Shown here: piece by piece, positions 15,608 through 21,346 of the stretch | Layout: every line of letters starts with the position of its first letter | How positions within the stretch are numbered: position 1 is the first letter of the stretch | Assembly (NCBI GenBank): GCA_947624715.1 | Contig: CANQLO010000031.1 | Span: 1-21,346, forward strand | Direction of reading: 5' to 3' | DNA length: 21,346 bases | DNA from: an uncultured Clostridia bacterium | GTDB lineage: Bacteria > Bacillota_A > Clostridia > TANB77 > CAG-508 | Made by a program: the position numbers and the translations under genes | The notes under the pieces: model-generated | The model's input: the letters and a program-made list of their open reading frames with translations, nothing else | What the model was told of the DNA's origin: nothing | Database searches by the model: none

Positions 15608-16500
15608 TTTTGTTCACCTACCTTTTCTATAAATATATCATTTAAAGTAGGTTTCTTAATCTCAAACTTATCTACTTTAATTCCTGTGCTAATTAATTTA
15701 TTTAAAAGTCTATGTGCCTTTTCTTCTTCATTTATTTCTATAATATAATTATTGTTTGCTACATTTTCTATTTTTAAATCAAATTCTTTAATATAGTTTT
15801 CTATATCTTGTTTAACATCTATTTCAACACGATTTGCAGGATATGTTTCTTTTATTTGTTTAAGATTTCCTTGTAATATTGTTTTTCCTTTGTTTAGTAT
15901 TAAAATATCACTACAAAATTCTTCTATTGTTGCCATTTGATGTGCTGACATTATTACATATTTTCCGTTTTTTACTAAATTTATTATAATATTTTTTAAT
16001 ATTTCTGTATTTACTGGATCTAATCCACTAAAAGGCTCATCTAATACTACTAATTCTGGATCATGTATTATTGCTGTCATAAATTGTATTTTTTGCTGAT
16101 TTCCTTTTGATAACTTCTCAGCTGGCATTTGCAAATATTCTTCTATTTTTAGCTCTTTTGCCCATTTGTTAATTGAAATAAAAGCATCTTCCTTTTTCAT
16201 TCCCTTTAATTCTGCAAAATACATTAATTGATCAATTATTTTAGTTTTAGGATATATTCCTCTTTCTTCTGGTAAATATCCAAAATTAACGTCTTTTCTA
16301 TCTATTTCCTTACCTTTCCAAGTAATTTCTCCCTTGTCTTTTTTTATAATTCCAAGTAACATCCTTATTGTTGTAGTTTTTCCTGCTCCATTCGTTCCAA
16401 GTAGTCCAAATACACCGGGTTTATCTAAGGTAAAAGAAATATTATCTACTGCTAATTTACCTACAAATGTTTTTGATACATTTTTTAATACTAAACTCAT
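15604..16500 (-). CDS. ABC-2 exporter ATP-binding protein (NatA/YhaQ-like)
   Basis: 298-residue ATPase. Walker A GTNGAGKTT (35-43), signature LSKGNQQK (130-137), Walker B VVLDEP (151-156), D-loop SGLDPVN and H-loop SAHQM are intact. A C-terminal extension ends in PTLNDIFIEKVG, typical of NatA-like subunits. The start is ATG 16500. A longer open frame upstream to 16653 is out of register with the gene that really occupies it (a YjbR-like remnant in another frame) and has no family match. Translationally coupled to the permease. Probably transcribed from the promoter at 16708-16736. Confidence 0.94.
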   Translation of the reverse strand: MSLVLKNVSKTFVGKLAVDNISFTLDKPGVFGLLGTNGAGKTTTIRMLLGIIKKDKGEITWKGKEIDRKDVNFGYLPEERGIYPKTKIIDQLMYFAELKGMKKEDAFISINKWAKELKIEEYLQMPAEKLSKGNQQKIQFMTAIIHDPELVVLDEPFSGLDPVNTEILKNIIINLVKNGKYVIMSAHQMATIEEFCSDILILNKGKTILQGNLKQIKETYPANRVEIDVKQDIENYIKEFDLKIENVANNNYIIEINEEEKAHRLLNKLISTGIKVDKFEIKKPTLNDIFIEKVGEQK

Positions 16501-16501
16501 T

Positions 16502-16660
16502 TTACAAAACCTTCCTTTCTTTATTGGATACACAATATTTTGGATTATCCATGATATTCTTTGAATATTTGTACAAAGACTTATATTTTTTAAATCCATA
16601 TTCAGATATATTGTCAAAATCAATCTTTGTTTTTCTAAATATTTCTTCTTCAATAGTCAT
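16502..16660 (-). pseudogene. Short YjbR/MmcQ-like N-terminal remnant
   Basis: 52 codons starting MTIEEEIFRKTKIDFDNISE with an ATG behind AGAGGAAAAA and a stop two bases before the ATPase start. The pattern (E-x-IF-x-R-x-K-x-DF...YGFKKYKSLYKYSKNIM) resembles the N-terminal extension found before MmcQ/YjbR DNA-binding domains in Bacillota. The YjbR domain itself is absent, so this is probably a truncated remnant, though a small free-standing protein cannot be excluded. It now leads the exporter operon. Confidence 0.55.
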
Positions 16661-16707
16661 TTTTTTCCTCTACAAATTATTCTAATACTTTTTTATTTGA
16701 TACTAAC

Positions 16708-16736
16708 TTTATATCACTTTTTTATTTTTTTATCAA
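16708..16736 (-). promoter_or_regulatory. Promoter of the NatAB-type operon
   Basis: -35 TTGATA (16736-16731), 17-base spacer, -10 TATAAA (16713-16708), about 48 bases before the remnant ORF. Confidence 0.65.
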
Positions 16737-16784
16737 GGCTTTAGAATGTATTCGTTTTCTTTCGTACACTTTATAAACAAAAAT

Positions 16785-16824
16785 AACACCCTCAAATGCT
16801 TATTTAGTAGCACTTAAAGGTGTT
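16785..16824. terminator. Hairpin terminator, diverged copy of the one after tRNA-Asn
   Basis: Imperfect ~15-bp stem AACACC...TGC / GCA...GGTGTT with T-runs on both sides. The surrounding ~60 bases are an imperfect copy of the terminator and tail after tRNA-Asn at 20755-20805. Reading on the minus strand, both copies start GAGCCAAT-AAAACACCTTTAA. Confidence 0.75.
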
Positions 16825-16900
16825 TTCATTGGCTCGGGTGGTGTAGATATCTACAACTTCGAAATCTCTTTGCGATTGATATAAATATCAATCAATTTAT
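16785..16900 (-). ncRNA. Possible ~110-nt small RNA with tRNA-like tail
   Basis: This is the main content of the ~300-base gap between the methylase fusion and the exporter. A -10-like TATACT lies at 16909-16904. Then come a perfect hairpin GATTGATAT-TT-ATATCAATC (16893-16874), GCAAAGAGATTTCGAAGT, a 14-base perfect palindrome TGTAGATATCTACA (16855-16842), CCACCCGAGCCA (a tRNA-acceptor-like tail) and the terminator hairpin. No ORF and no full tRNA fold are present. It may be a small RNA or the scar of an insertion beside a lost tRNA. Confidence 0.35.
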
Positions 16901-16962
16901 TAAAGTATATCACATTTAATAAAAATTATAATAATTTTGTAAAAAATACCATAAAAATTTAT

Positions 16963-19900
16963 CTAAATTACACTAATTTCTAGCATTTCATCTAATCTTG
17001 AAAGCACTTCCTTTTTAGCTAATTTAAATTTATTAAATGTTTTTGAATATTCTTTTTGTTTATCTATATCTATTTTACCATTTTTATCTAAAGGAATATC
17101 TACATATATATTTTTTATTATATTTACAGTTACTCTCTTATTTTGTTCTCCATTAGCAAATTGTTTTAATTTATTAAATAAAACAGCATATATATAATCT
17201 AAATCTATAGTACCATTAAACTCTTTTTTTAGTATTAAAGCCCCACAATGAGTTGTCATACTAAATTTACCATTTCTTAAAAAAACCGTTCCAGCGTAAA
17301 CCCCATCTGTCGTCCACGTAATACAATTACAATCATAATCATATGTGTTAATATTTGCAATAATACCTTCGTTAAATGTTTGAGATGAATATACTGGAAA
17401 TTTTCCTTTATTTTTGACAAAGTATTTGTTAGTATATTTAGAAAGCCCTTTTTCAATAGTAAACAAATCTGAAATTTTATATTTTTTTATTCTTGAGAAA
17501 TCTTTTATATCTAAATTATTATTTATAATTTTAGACTTATTTTGATTAATCTTATTCTTAAATTCAGATAATATTTGATATTTGTGTATTTCATCCTTTT
17601 GATATTCTATAGAAATTTCTCCTGTTTCTGCATTCATAGGTAGTAATATTTCTATATTTTCTATCATTGATGGATATACTTTTGTAAATTCGTCCTTTCC
17701 CTTTTCACCTTTTCTACCTTTGGCTAACTCTCTAAGTTTTGGCTCCAATATTATTTTTATGTATTCTATTAATATATTATTTTTTTTAGGAATTAAAATA
17801 CCTCTATCTCCATTAATAGAAAACTTTTCATCTAATACTTTCATATATCCTGCAAATCCATTTGAAGCCCATGTAAGATATTTTCCATCAAAATCATACG
17901 TATCACAATATGTTAATGGAGCAATATTAGAAGCCGAGTAAACTGGATATATTCCTTTATGTTCTTGACCGTATTTTTTCGTATACTTTGATTTTCCTTT
18001 TGATATTTCAAAAATATCCTTAACTTTACACTTTTCCCATTTTACATCATACTTTTTTTTTTCTTCTACCTCTAAAAACAGAGATTGATATTCGGATATT
18101 TCACTTGATATTTCTCCTATAAAATTGCTAAATTCTGAAATAGTCATAACTTTAGGCTTTTCTATCATACCTAATTGAATTTTTTCTTCATTGCTCCATA
18201 AATTATCTATAATCCAATCTTTTTGATATTGTTTTTCAAAGAACTCTATCGGTATTATTTTGCATCTTTTGTCATCGGTTTTAAAATAATTTTTAGCTCC
18301 TTTAAATTGATTAAATAATTGTACCGCATATTCTAATTGATTTTCTCCTGTTTCAAATCTATTAATATCTAAAGTTTCACCTATATCACTTACAATATAT
18401 GAAAAAATAGGTTCATTTTGTTTTTGATTTGTATTTTGTTTTTTAGTTAATGCTAATATATATGTTTTTTTGTTTGTCGTAAAAAATGTGTTTAGTGGTA
18501 ACGAAATAAGAGCATCAATATAACAACTATCAATAATAAATTTTCTTAAATTAGAATCATTTTGTCTATTTAATATTCCATCTGGTATTACTATAAATGC
18601 TTTGCCTTGAGGTTTTAAAGCTTTTATAATCCATTCCATAAATAATCCTTCTACCCCCAAAGCATTTACTTTATAATAATTTTCTAATGTTTCATCTTTC
18701 TTTATTTCCTCTTTCAAATTACTACTACCACTAGTTACATAAGGTGGATTAGTCAATATTAAATCATATTCATTTTCTACTGGATCTCTTAGTGTTCCTA
18801 ATATTGAATTAGTCTTTAATATAAAAGTATCATTAAAGGCTTTTGAAAATTCCTTAGTAATATCTACATTTTCTTTTATTAAATCTGAAAAATATATTAA
18901 CATATTAGCCTTTGCCAATATAATTGTTCTTTGTTCTTCTTTATCGAATCCTTTGTCAAATCCTCTTAATTCTATTTTTTGCTTTAAATGTCCATTATCA
19001 ATCAAAAAGAATTCTTTTATACTAGGTAATATAGCTTCTAACAAGAACTTTCCAACTCCACAAGCAGGGTCGCATATTTTCATGTTTTCTCTAATATTAG
19101 CCATTTTTACCATTGGTTTTACCACTTTTAATGGCGTAAAAAACTGTCCCCAATTTTTTTTACTAATGCTCTCTTTCAAAAAACTCTCAAAAAGTTTACT
19201 CTTAAAATCATAGTCAATATTTTGTAGTTTTCCATAGTCTTTAAATCTAAATAAAATTTTTCTAAACACTCCACTATAGCCTTCAATAGCTTTATCATCT
19301 TTACTAACAAAAATTGTTCCATTTATAATTGTTGTATTATCTTTTTCACTTCTAGGAAAAAGCTCTTTTATCTTTGGTCTTACTGTTTTTGCATATGTTT
19401 CTAAAACTTCATTTTCTGTATTAGTTTTATACATCTCTATTATATTATTAAAATTATAAATTCCTCTTAAAACATTTAAGTCGCTTAAATACTTAAATAT
19501 AAAGATTTCGACAAAAGTATATAGACAATTTTCTGGTGTTGCACCACTAACTGTCCAAATATCCTGCCATATTTGTTTAGCAAGTGGAGTTGGATCTTTC
19601 TTTTCTACAGTCTTTATTTGAGAATTTCTTTCATCTACACTATCTAATATTTGTTGTATTAATACTCCTATTACATTATTTTTGTAATCAAAATTAGTTG
19701 TAAGTACTTTTCCATCCTCATCTAAAATTTTCTCACCATTAAAGCAATTAATCCATAATGTCTCATTTGTATCTGTAATAATTGCTAATTTTGATTTTAA
19801 AACTTTTCCAACTTCTAAAGCCTGACTTATAGCTTTATTTTTCTTATTTTCTGTATTAAATTCACTAGGTTTTTTATTTTCGATTATAGCAATTACTTTT

Positions 19901-20079
19901 TTATTAAAAACTATTATCCCATCTGGCTTTCTATTTTCTATATCTCCATAATCAATATTTTCAATTATATTGTTTTGTTTCAAATTTTTTATTGTTGTTG
20001 CTCCTATATTATAGAATAACCAATTGCCAATTTTATCTGGATGTTTTATTAAATCTCTTTGTAATAATTCTTCACTCAT
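16963..20079 (-). CDS. Single-chain nuclease-methylase-specificity fusion (Type IIG/Type I-like R-M)
   Basis: 1038-residue restriction-modification enzyme with every function in one chain. The N-terminal nuclease has a PD-(D/E)xK pattern: D53 in KPDGIIVF and E67-N-K69 in AIIENKK. A helical connector follows. The N6-adenine methylase domain has GQFFTP (311-316), SAM motif CDPACGVGKF (336-345) and catalytic NPPY (444-447). Two Type I-style target-recognition domains (about 683-850 and 865-1030) begin with related repeats KGKSKYTKKYG and KGLSKYTNKYF, so the protein should recognise a bipartite sequence without a separate S subunit. No helicase/translocase motor is encoded nearby, so a Type IIG-like cutter is favoured over Type I. 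Its start overlaps the regulator stop by 4 bases (ATGA). Target sequence cannot be predicted. Confidence 0.9.
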   Translation of the reverse strand: MSEELLQRDLIKHPDKIGNWLFYNIGATTIKNLKQNNIIENIDYGDIENRKPDGIIVFNKKVIAIIENKKPSEFNTENKKNKAISQALEVGKVLKSKLAIITDTNETLWINCFNGEKILDEDGKVLTTNFDYKNNVIGVLIQQILDSVDERNSQIKTVEKKDPTPLAKQIWQDIWTVSGATPENCLYTFVEIFIFKYLSDLNVLRGIYNFNNIIEMYKTNTENEVLETYAKTVRPKIKELFPRSEKDNTTIINGTIFVSKDDKAIEGYSGVFRKILFRFKDYGKLQNIDYDFKSKLFESFLKESISKKNWGQFFTPLKVVKPMVKMANIRENMKICDPACGVGKFLLEAILPSIKEFFLIDNGHLKQKIELRGFDKGFDKEEQRTIILAKANMLIYFSDLIKENVDITKEFSKAFNDTFILKTNSILGTLRDPVENEYDLILTNPPYVTSGSSNLKEEIKKDETLENYYKVNALGVEGLFMEWIIKALKPQGKAFIVIPDGILNRQNDSNLRKFIIDSCYIDALISLPLNTFFTTNKKTYILALTKKQNTNQKQNEPIFSYIVSDIGETLDINRFETGENQLEYAVQLFNQFKGAKNYFKTDDKRCKIIPIEFFEKQYQKDWIIDNLWSNEEKIQLGMIEKPKVMTISEFSNFIGEISSEISEYQSLFLEVEEKKKYDVKWEKCKVKDIFEISKGKSKYTKKYGQEHKGIYPVYSASNIAPLTYCDTYDFDGKYLTWASNGFAGYMKVLDEKFSINGDRGILIPKKNNILIEYIKIILEPKLRELAKGRKGEKGKDEFTKVYPSMIENIEILLPMNAETGEISIEYQKDEIHKYQILSEFKNKINQNKSKIINNNLDIKDFSRIKKYKISDLFTIEKGLSKYTNKYFVKNKGKFPVYSSQTFNEGIIANINTYDYDCNCITWTTDGVYAGTVFLRNGKFSMTTHCGALILKKEFNGTIDLDYIYAVLFNKLKQFANGEQNKRVTVNIIKNIYVDIPLDKNGKIDIDKQKEYSKTFNKFKLAKKEVLSRLDEMLEISVI

Positions 20080-20273
20080 TTATTTATACCTCCATTTTTA
20101 AAATATTCGTCACTTCTTTTAGTAGGTATTATAGTTTGTAAATTTCTAATCCCATTTTGAAATATTTCTTTTTCTATCAAATATTTTATTGTATCTGTAA
20201 AGTTTCCTTGCTTTTCGGCAAATTCAATTAATCTATCCTCATTTAATCTTATTGAATATCTTTTAGATTTCAA
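20076..20273 (-). CDS. Small ribbon-helix-helix-like regulator of the R-M gene
   Basis: 65 residues. KSKRYSIRLNEDRLIEFAEK gives the short basic strand plus first helix, and FTDTIKYLIEKEI the second helix, of a ribbon-helix-helix DNA-binding fold (CopG/Arc type); the tail is polar. TTG start at 20273 behind GGGGGAG. Its stop overlaps the start of the methylase fusion (ATGA), so the two are coupled. A strong promoter covered by a long inverted repeat lies 30-90 bases upstream. By analogy with controller proteins of other R-M systems it probably represses or times expression; this role is inferred. Confidence 0.7.
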   Translation of the reverse strand: MKSKRYSIRLNEDRLIEFAEKQGNFTDTIKYLIEKEIFQNGIRNLQTIIPTKRSDEYFKNGGINK

Positions 20274-20275
20274 AG

Positions 20276-20470
20276 TTACTCCCCCTTAATAACTTTATTT
20301 TTATATATCATATCAAAAAGAGATAAGTATGTCAATAGCATACTTGTCTCTTTTTGATATTTTAAATAATTTTCTAATTCAGATAATTTTATCTTTTTAG
20401 ATAGATTAGAAATATATACATCATTCGAATAATAAAAAACTATTAACTTCTTTAATTTTTTGTAAAACAT
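20276..20470 (-). CDS. Doubtful 64-codon ORF overlapping the R-M promoter
   Basis: Open frame MFYKKLKKLIVFYYSND... with no convincing ribosome binding site (only GAG two bases from the ATG). Its last third lies over the inverted repeat and promoter of the regulator gene. It overlaps the better-started 42-codon ORF at 20421-20549, being in the +1 frame of it. It may be spurious, or the second half of a shifted or decayed ~90-residue protein. No CGG occurs in the overlap. Confidence 0.25.
   Translation of the reverse strand: MFYKKLKKLIVFYYSNDVYISNLSKKIKLSELENYLKYQKETSMLLTYLSLFDMIYKNKVIKGE
20307..20335 (-). promoter_or_regulatory. Strong sigma-A promoter of the R-M operon
   Basis: -35 TTGACA (20335-20330), 17-base spacer, -10 TATGAT (20312-20307). 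The transcript would start near 20300, giving a leader of about 27 bases before the TTG start of the regulator. Confidence 0.8.
20310..20360. repeat. 22-bp inverted repeat over the R-M promoter (likely operator)
   Basis: Arms 20310-20331 and 20339-20360 match at 21 of 22 positions (ATATCAAAAAGAGA...AAGTATG and its complement) around a 7-base centre. They cover the -35 and reach the -10 of the promoter, so a dimeric or tetrameric repressor bound here would block transcription. The adjacent ribbon-helix-helix-like protein is the natural candidate. Confidence 0.75.
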
Positions 20471-20549
20471 TCTCTAATGTTTTCATTGCAGTTTCTCTTT
20501 TAAACTGCTGACGATTTGTTTTTTTATTTTCTAATTTTAGTTTTTCCAT
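20421..20549 (-). CDS. Small basic ORF (42 aa) upstream of the R-M operon
   Basis: MEKLKLENKKTNRQQFKRET then AMKTLENVLQKIKEVNSFLLFE. The ATG is preceded by AAAGGAGAG (12 bases) and AGGT. Lysine-rich and helical, no family recognised. It follows a bidirectional terminator, so it may be the first gene of the island. Overlaps the doubtful 64-codon ORF in another frame. Confidence 0.4.
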   Translation of the reverse strand: MEKLKLENKKTNRQQFKRETAMKTLENVLQKIKEVNSFLLFE

Positions 20550-20576
20550 TTTACCTATCACTCTCCTTTTTTTATT

Positions 20577-20685
20577 TTCCCTTTATTCTCTTTTTTGTTC
20601 AAAAAAATAAGCCCCAAAAGGCTTATTTTTCAGTAAAGATGAAATAACTACTTTTTTAAAACTCTTCCCTTTATCTTCCCTTTAT
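20577..20685 (-). repeat. Three copies of ATAAAGGGAA, two in 11-bp tandem
   Basis: On the minus strand ATAAAGGGAA(G) occurs at 20685-20676 and 20674-20665 (11-base period) and again at 20586-20577. Between these and the tRNA lie three CATTAAAA-like units with a 10-11 base period (about 20692-20725). Such helically phased repeats suit a DNA-binding protein, for example integrase arm sites or a regulator. Confidence 0.5.
20603..20630. terminator. Bidirectional rho-independent terminator
   Basis: AAAAATAAGCC / GGCTTATTTTT, perfect 11-bp stem with loop CCAAAA and A/T-runs on both sides. Confidence 0.85.
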
Positions 20686-20754
20686 GAAATGTTTTTTAAT
20701 GCTTTTTAATGAGTTTTAATGCACTTTATTAAATTTTTTTATAAATAAAAATAG

Positions 20755-20791
20755 CACCTTCAAATGCTTGAAATAACTGCATTTAAAGGTG
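20755..20791 (-). terminator. Terminator after tRNA-Asn
   Basis: CACCTTTAAATGC / GCATTTGAAGGTG on the minus strand (12 of 13 paired, G-T at one place) with a ~11-base loop and a following TATTTTTATTT tract, eight bases after the CCA end. Confidence 0.85.
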
Positions 20792-20798
20792 TTTTTAT

Positions 20799-20874
20799 TG
20801 GCTCCTCGTGCCTGGCTCGAACAGGCGACCTATCGGTTAACAGCCGAGCGCTCTACCGACTGAGCTAACGAGGA
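20799..20874 (-). tRNA. tRNA-Asn (GTT)
   Basis: 76 nt with full cloverleaf: acceptor TCCTCGT/ACGAGGA, D-arm GCTC-AGTCGGTA-GAGC, anticodon arm CTCGG-CTGTTAA-CCGAT with anticodon GTT, T-arm GCCTG-TTCGAGC-CAGGC, discriminator G and encoded CCA. It ends the rRNA operon and is the natural insertion target next to the R-M island. Asn tRNA carries t6A37, the substrate of the TcdA enzyme encoded in this window. Confidence 0.97.
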
Positions 20875-20882
20875 ATATAAAA

Positions 20883-20997
20883 TCTGGCGACGACCTATTT
20901 TCCCAGCAAAGAAATTCACAAGTATCTTCGGCACATAAGGCTTGACTTCTGTGTTCGGTATGGGAACAGGTATTACCCTTATGTAGTAATCACCAGA
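20883..20997 (-). rRNA. rrf: 5S ribosomal RNA
   Basis: About 115 nt. Closing stem TCTGGTGA...GTCGCCAGA, the conserved loop CCCATACCGAACACAGAAG and GAAGATACTTG region are all present. Ends are set by the terminal stem and may be off by one or two bases. Confidence 0.95.
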
Positions 20998-21167
20998 AGA
21001 ATATATATACCAGTTAGTAACCTAACCATATATAACTTATTAGTGACATTTTGTATTATACAATATTATTTCCAAAATTTCAATATATAATACAAAATTT
21101 TCAAAACTTTTAGTACACTGAAAATTACATAGATGAAATTGAACATAAAAACCATTTTTAAAATTGT

Positions 21168-21346
21168 GGTTAAGCCCTCGATATATTAGTATTGGTCAGC
21201 TTAATGTATCTCTACACTTACACCTCCAACCTATCAACCATGTAGTCTTCATGGTATCTTACCAGCTTACGCTGTGGGATATCTTATCTTAGGGTGGGCT
21301 TCACACTTAGATGCTTTCAGCGTTTATCCCATCCATACTTAGCTAC
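21168..21346 (-). rRNA. rrl: 23S ribosomal RNA, 3' end only
   Basis: The minus strand shows the conserved 3' portion, including AAGCTGACCAATACTAATA and the end CGAGGGCTTAACC. The gene continues beyond the window. The 170 bases between it and 5S are AT-rich spacer with no gene seen. Confidence 0.95.

Noticed and set aside
16502..16653. Longer N-terminus of the NatA-like ATPase starting at 16653
   Set aside because: The extension is in a different frame from the plausible YjbR-like remnant, has no family similarity, and ATG 16500 begins exactly at the conserved ATPase N-terminus.
16829..16900. A complete tRNA gene at the CCACCCGAGCCA tail
   Set aside because: No 5' acceptor strand complementary to the tail and no D- or anticodon arm can be drawn upstream; only the tail resembles a tRNA.
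16963..20079. BREX/DISARM or complete Type I system
   Set aside because: No HsdR-like motor, PglZ or other partner is encoded in the window; the single chain has its own nuclease motif.
1121..20470. Plus-strand open frames throughout the window
   Set aside because: They are antisense shadows of AT-rich minus-strand genes. They lack ribosome binding sites, show Phe/Ile/Leu-rich composition and match no family I recognise.
1..21346. CRISPR array, prophage or insertion sequence
   Set aside because: No regularly spaced identical repeats, transposase, integrase or phage structural genes were seen on either strand.

Overview
The window is very AT-rich DNA from a low-GC Bacillota-type bacterium, most likely an uncultured anaerobic gut Clostridia lineage. 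This rests on strong GGAGG ribosome binding sites, TTGACA/TATAAT promoters, the gene families present and a 23S-5S-tRNA-Asn(CCA) arrangement. Every supported gene lies on the minus strand, so the order below runs from high to low coordinates.

Layout. 21346-20799: 3' end of 23S rRNA, 5S rRNA and tRNA-Asn(GTT), ending in a hairpin terminator. 20798-16963: a small restriction-modification island. It has a palindromic promoter, a 65-residue ribbon-helix-helix-like regulator and a 1038-residue nuclease-methylase-specificity fusion. A diverged second copy of the tRNA tail and terminator lies on its far side, together with a possible small RNA. 16660-14380: a YjbR-like N-terminal remnant, then a NatA/NatB-type ABC exporter. 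14232-11510: an XRE/membrane/DUF4825-like regulator, tRNA t6A dehydratase TcdA and a nucleosidase-family enzyme. 11377-10072: CcdA, a membrane-anchored thioredoxin with a nested cytosolic start, and a VanZ remnant. 9960-7105: a membrane-anchored protein of unknown function, a cyclophilin-like protein, a DUF3267-type HExxH membrane protein and a GNAT acetyltransferase. 6968-1800: ABC ATPase, FtsX permease, OmpR-type regulator and histidine kinase, a typical antimicrobial-peptide or envelope-stress detoxification module. 1791-1: a second, Bce-type transporter whose operator, promoter and permease remain but whose ATPase is reduced to its last ~56 residues.

Main discovery. Three membrane permease genes (Bce-type, FtsX and ABC-2) are each interrupted by +1 frame changes, four in total. 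At every one the zero-frame codon is CGG, preceded by a codon ending in T and followed so that skipping the C gives a glycine codon (GGN). I searched every coding region for CGG in frame. In roughly 6,250 codons these four are the only ones, while about 22 out-of-frame CGG triplets cause no disruption. The association is with the reading frame and not with nucleotide context, which argues against sequencing error or random decay. The simplest model is that CGG has no working tRNA in this lineage and that ribosomes reaching it move +1 onto GGN, either as tolerated recoding or as a way of throttling these permeases. A four-base codon read by a glycine tRNA is an alternative.

The genes fit together as envelope defence and stress (two ABC/two-component modules, ABC-2 exporter), extracytoplasmic thiol chemistry (CcdA and thioredoxin), tRNA modification, and DNA defence next to an rRNA/tRNA locus.
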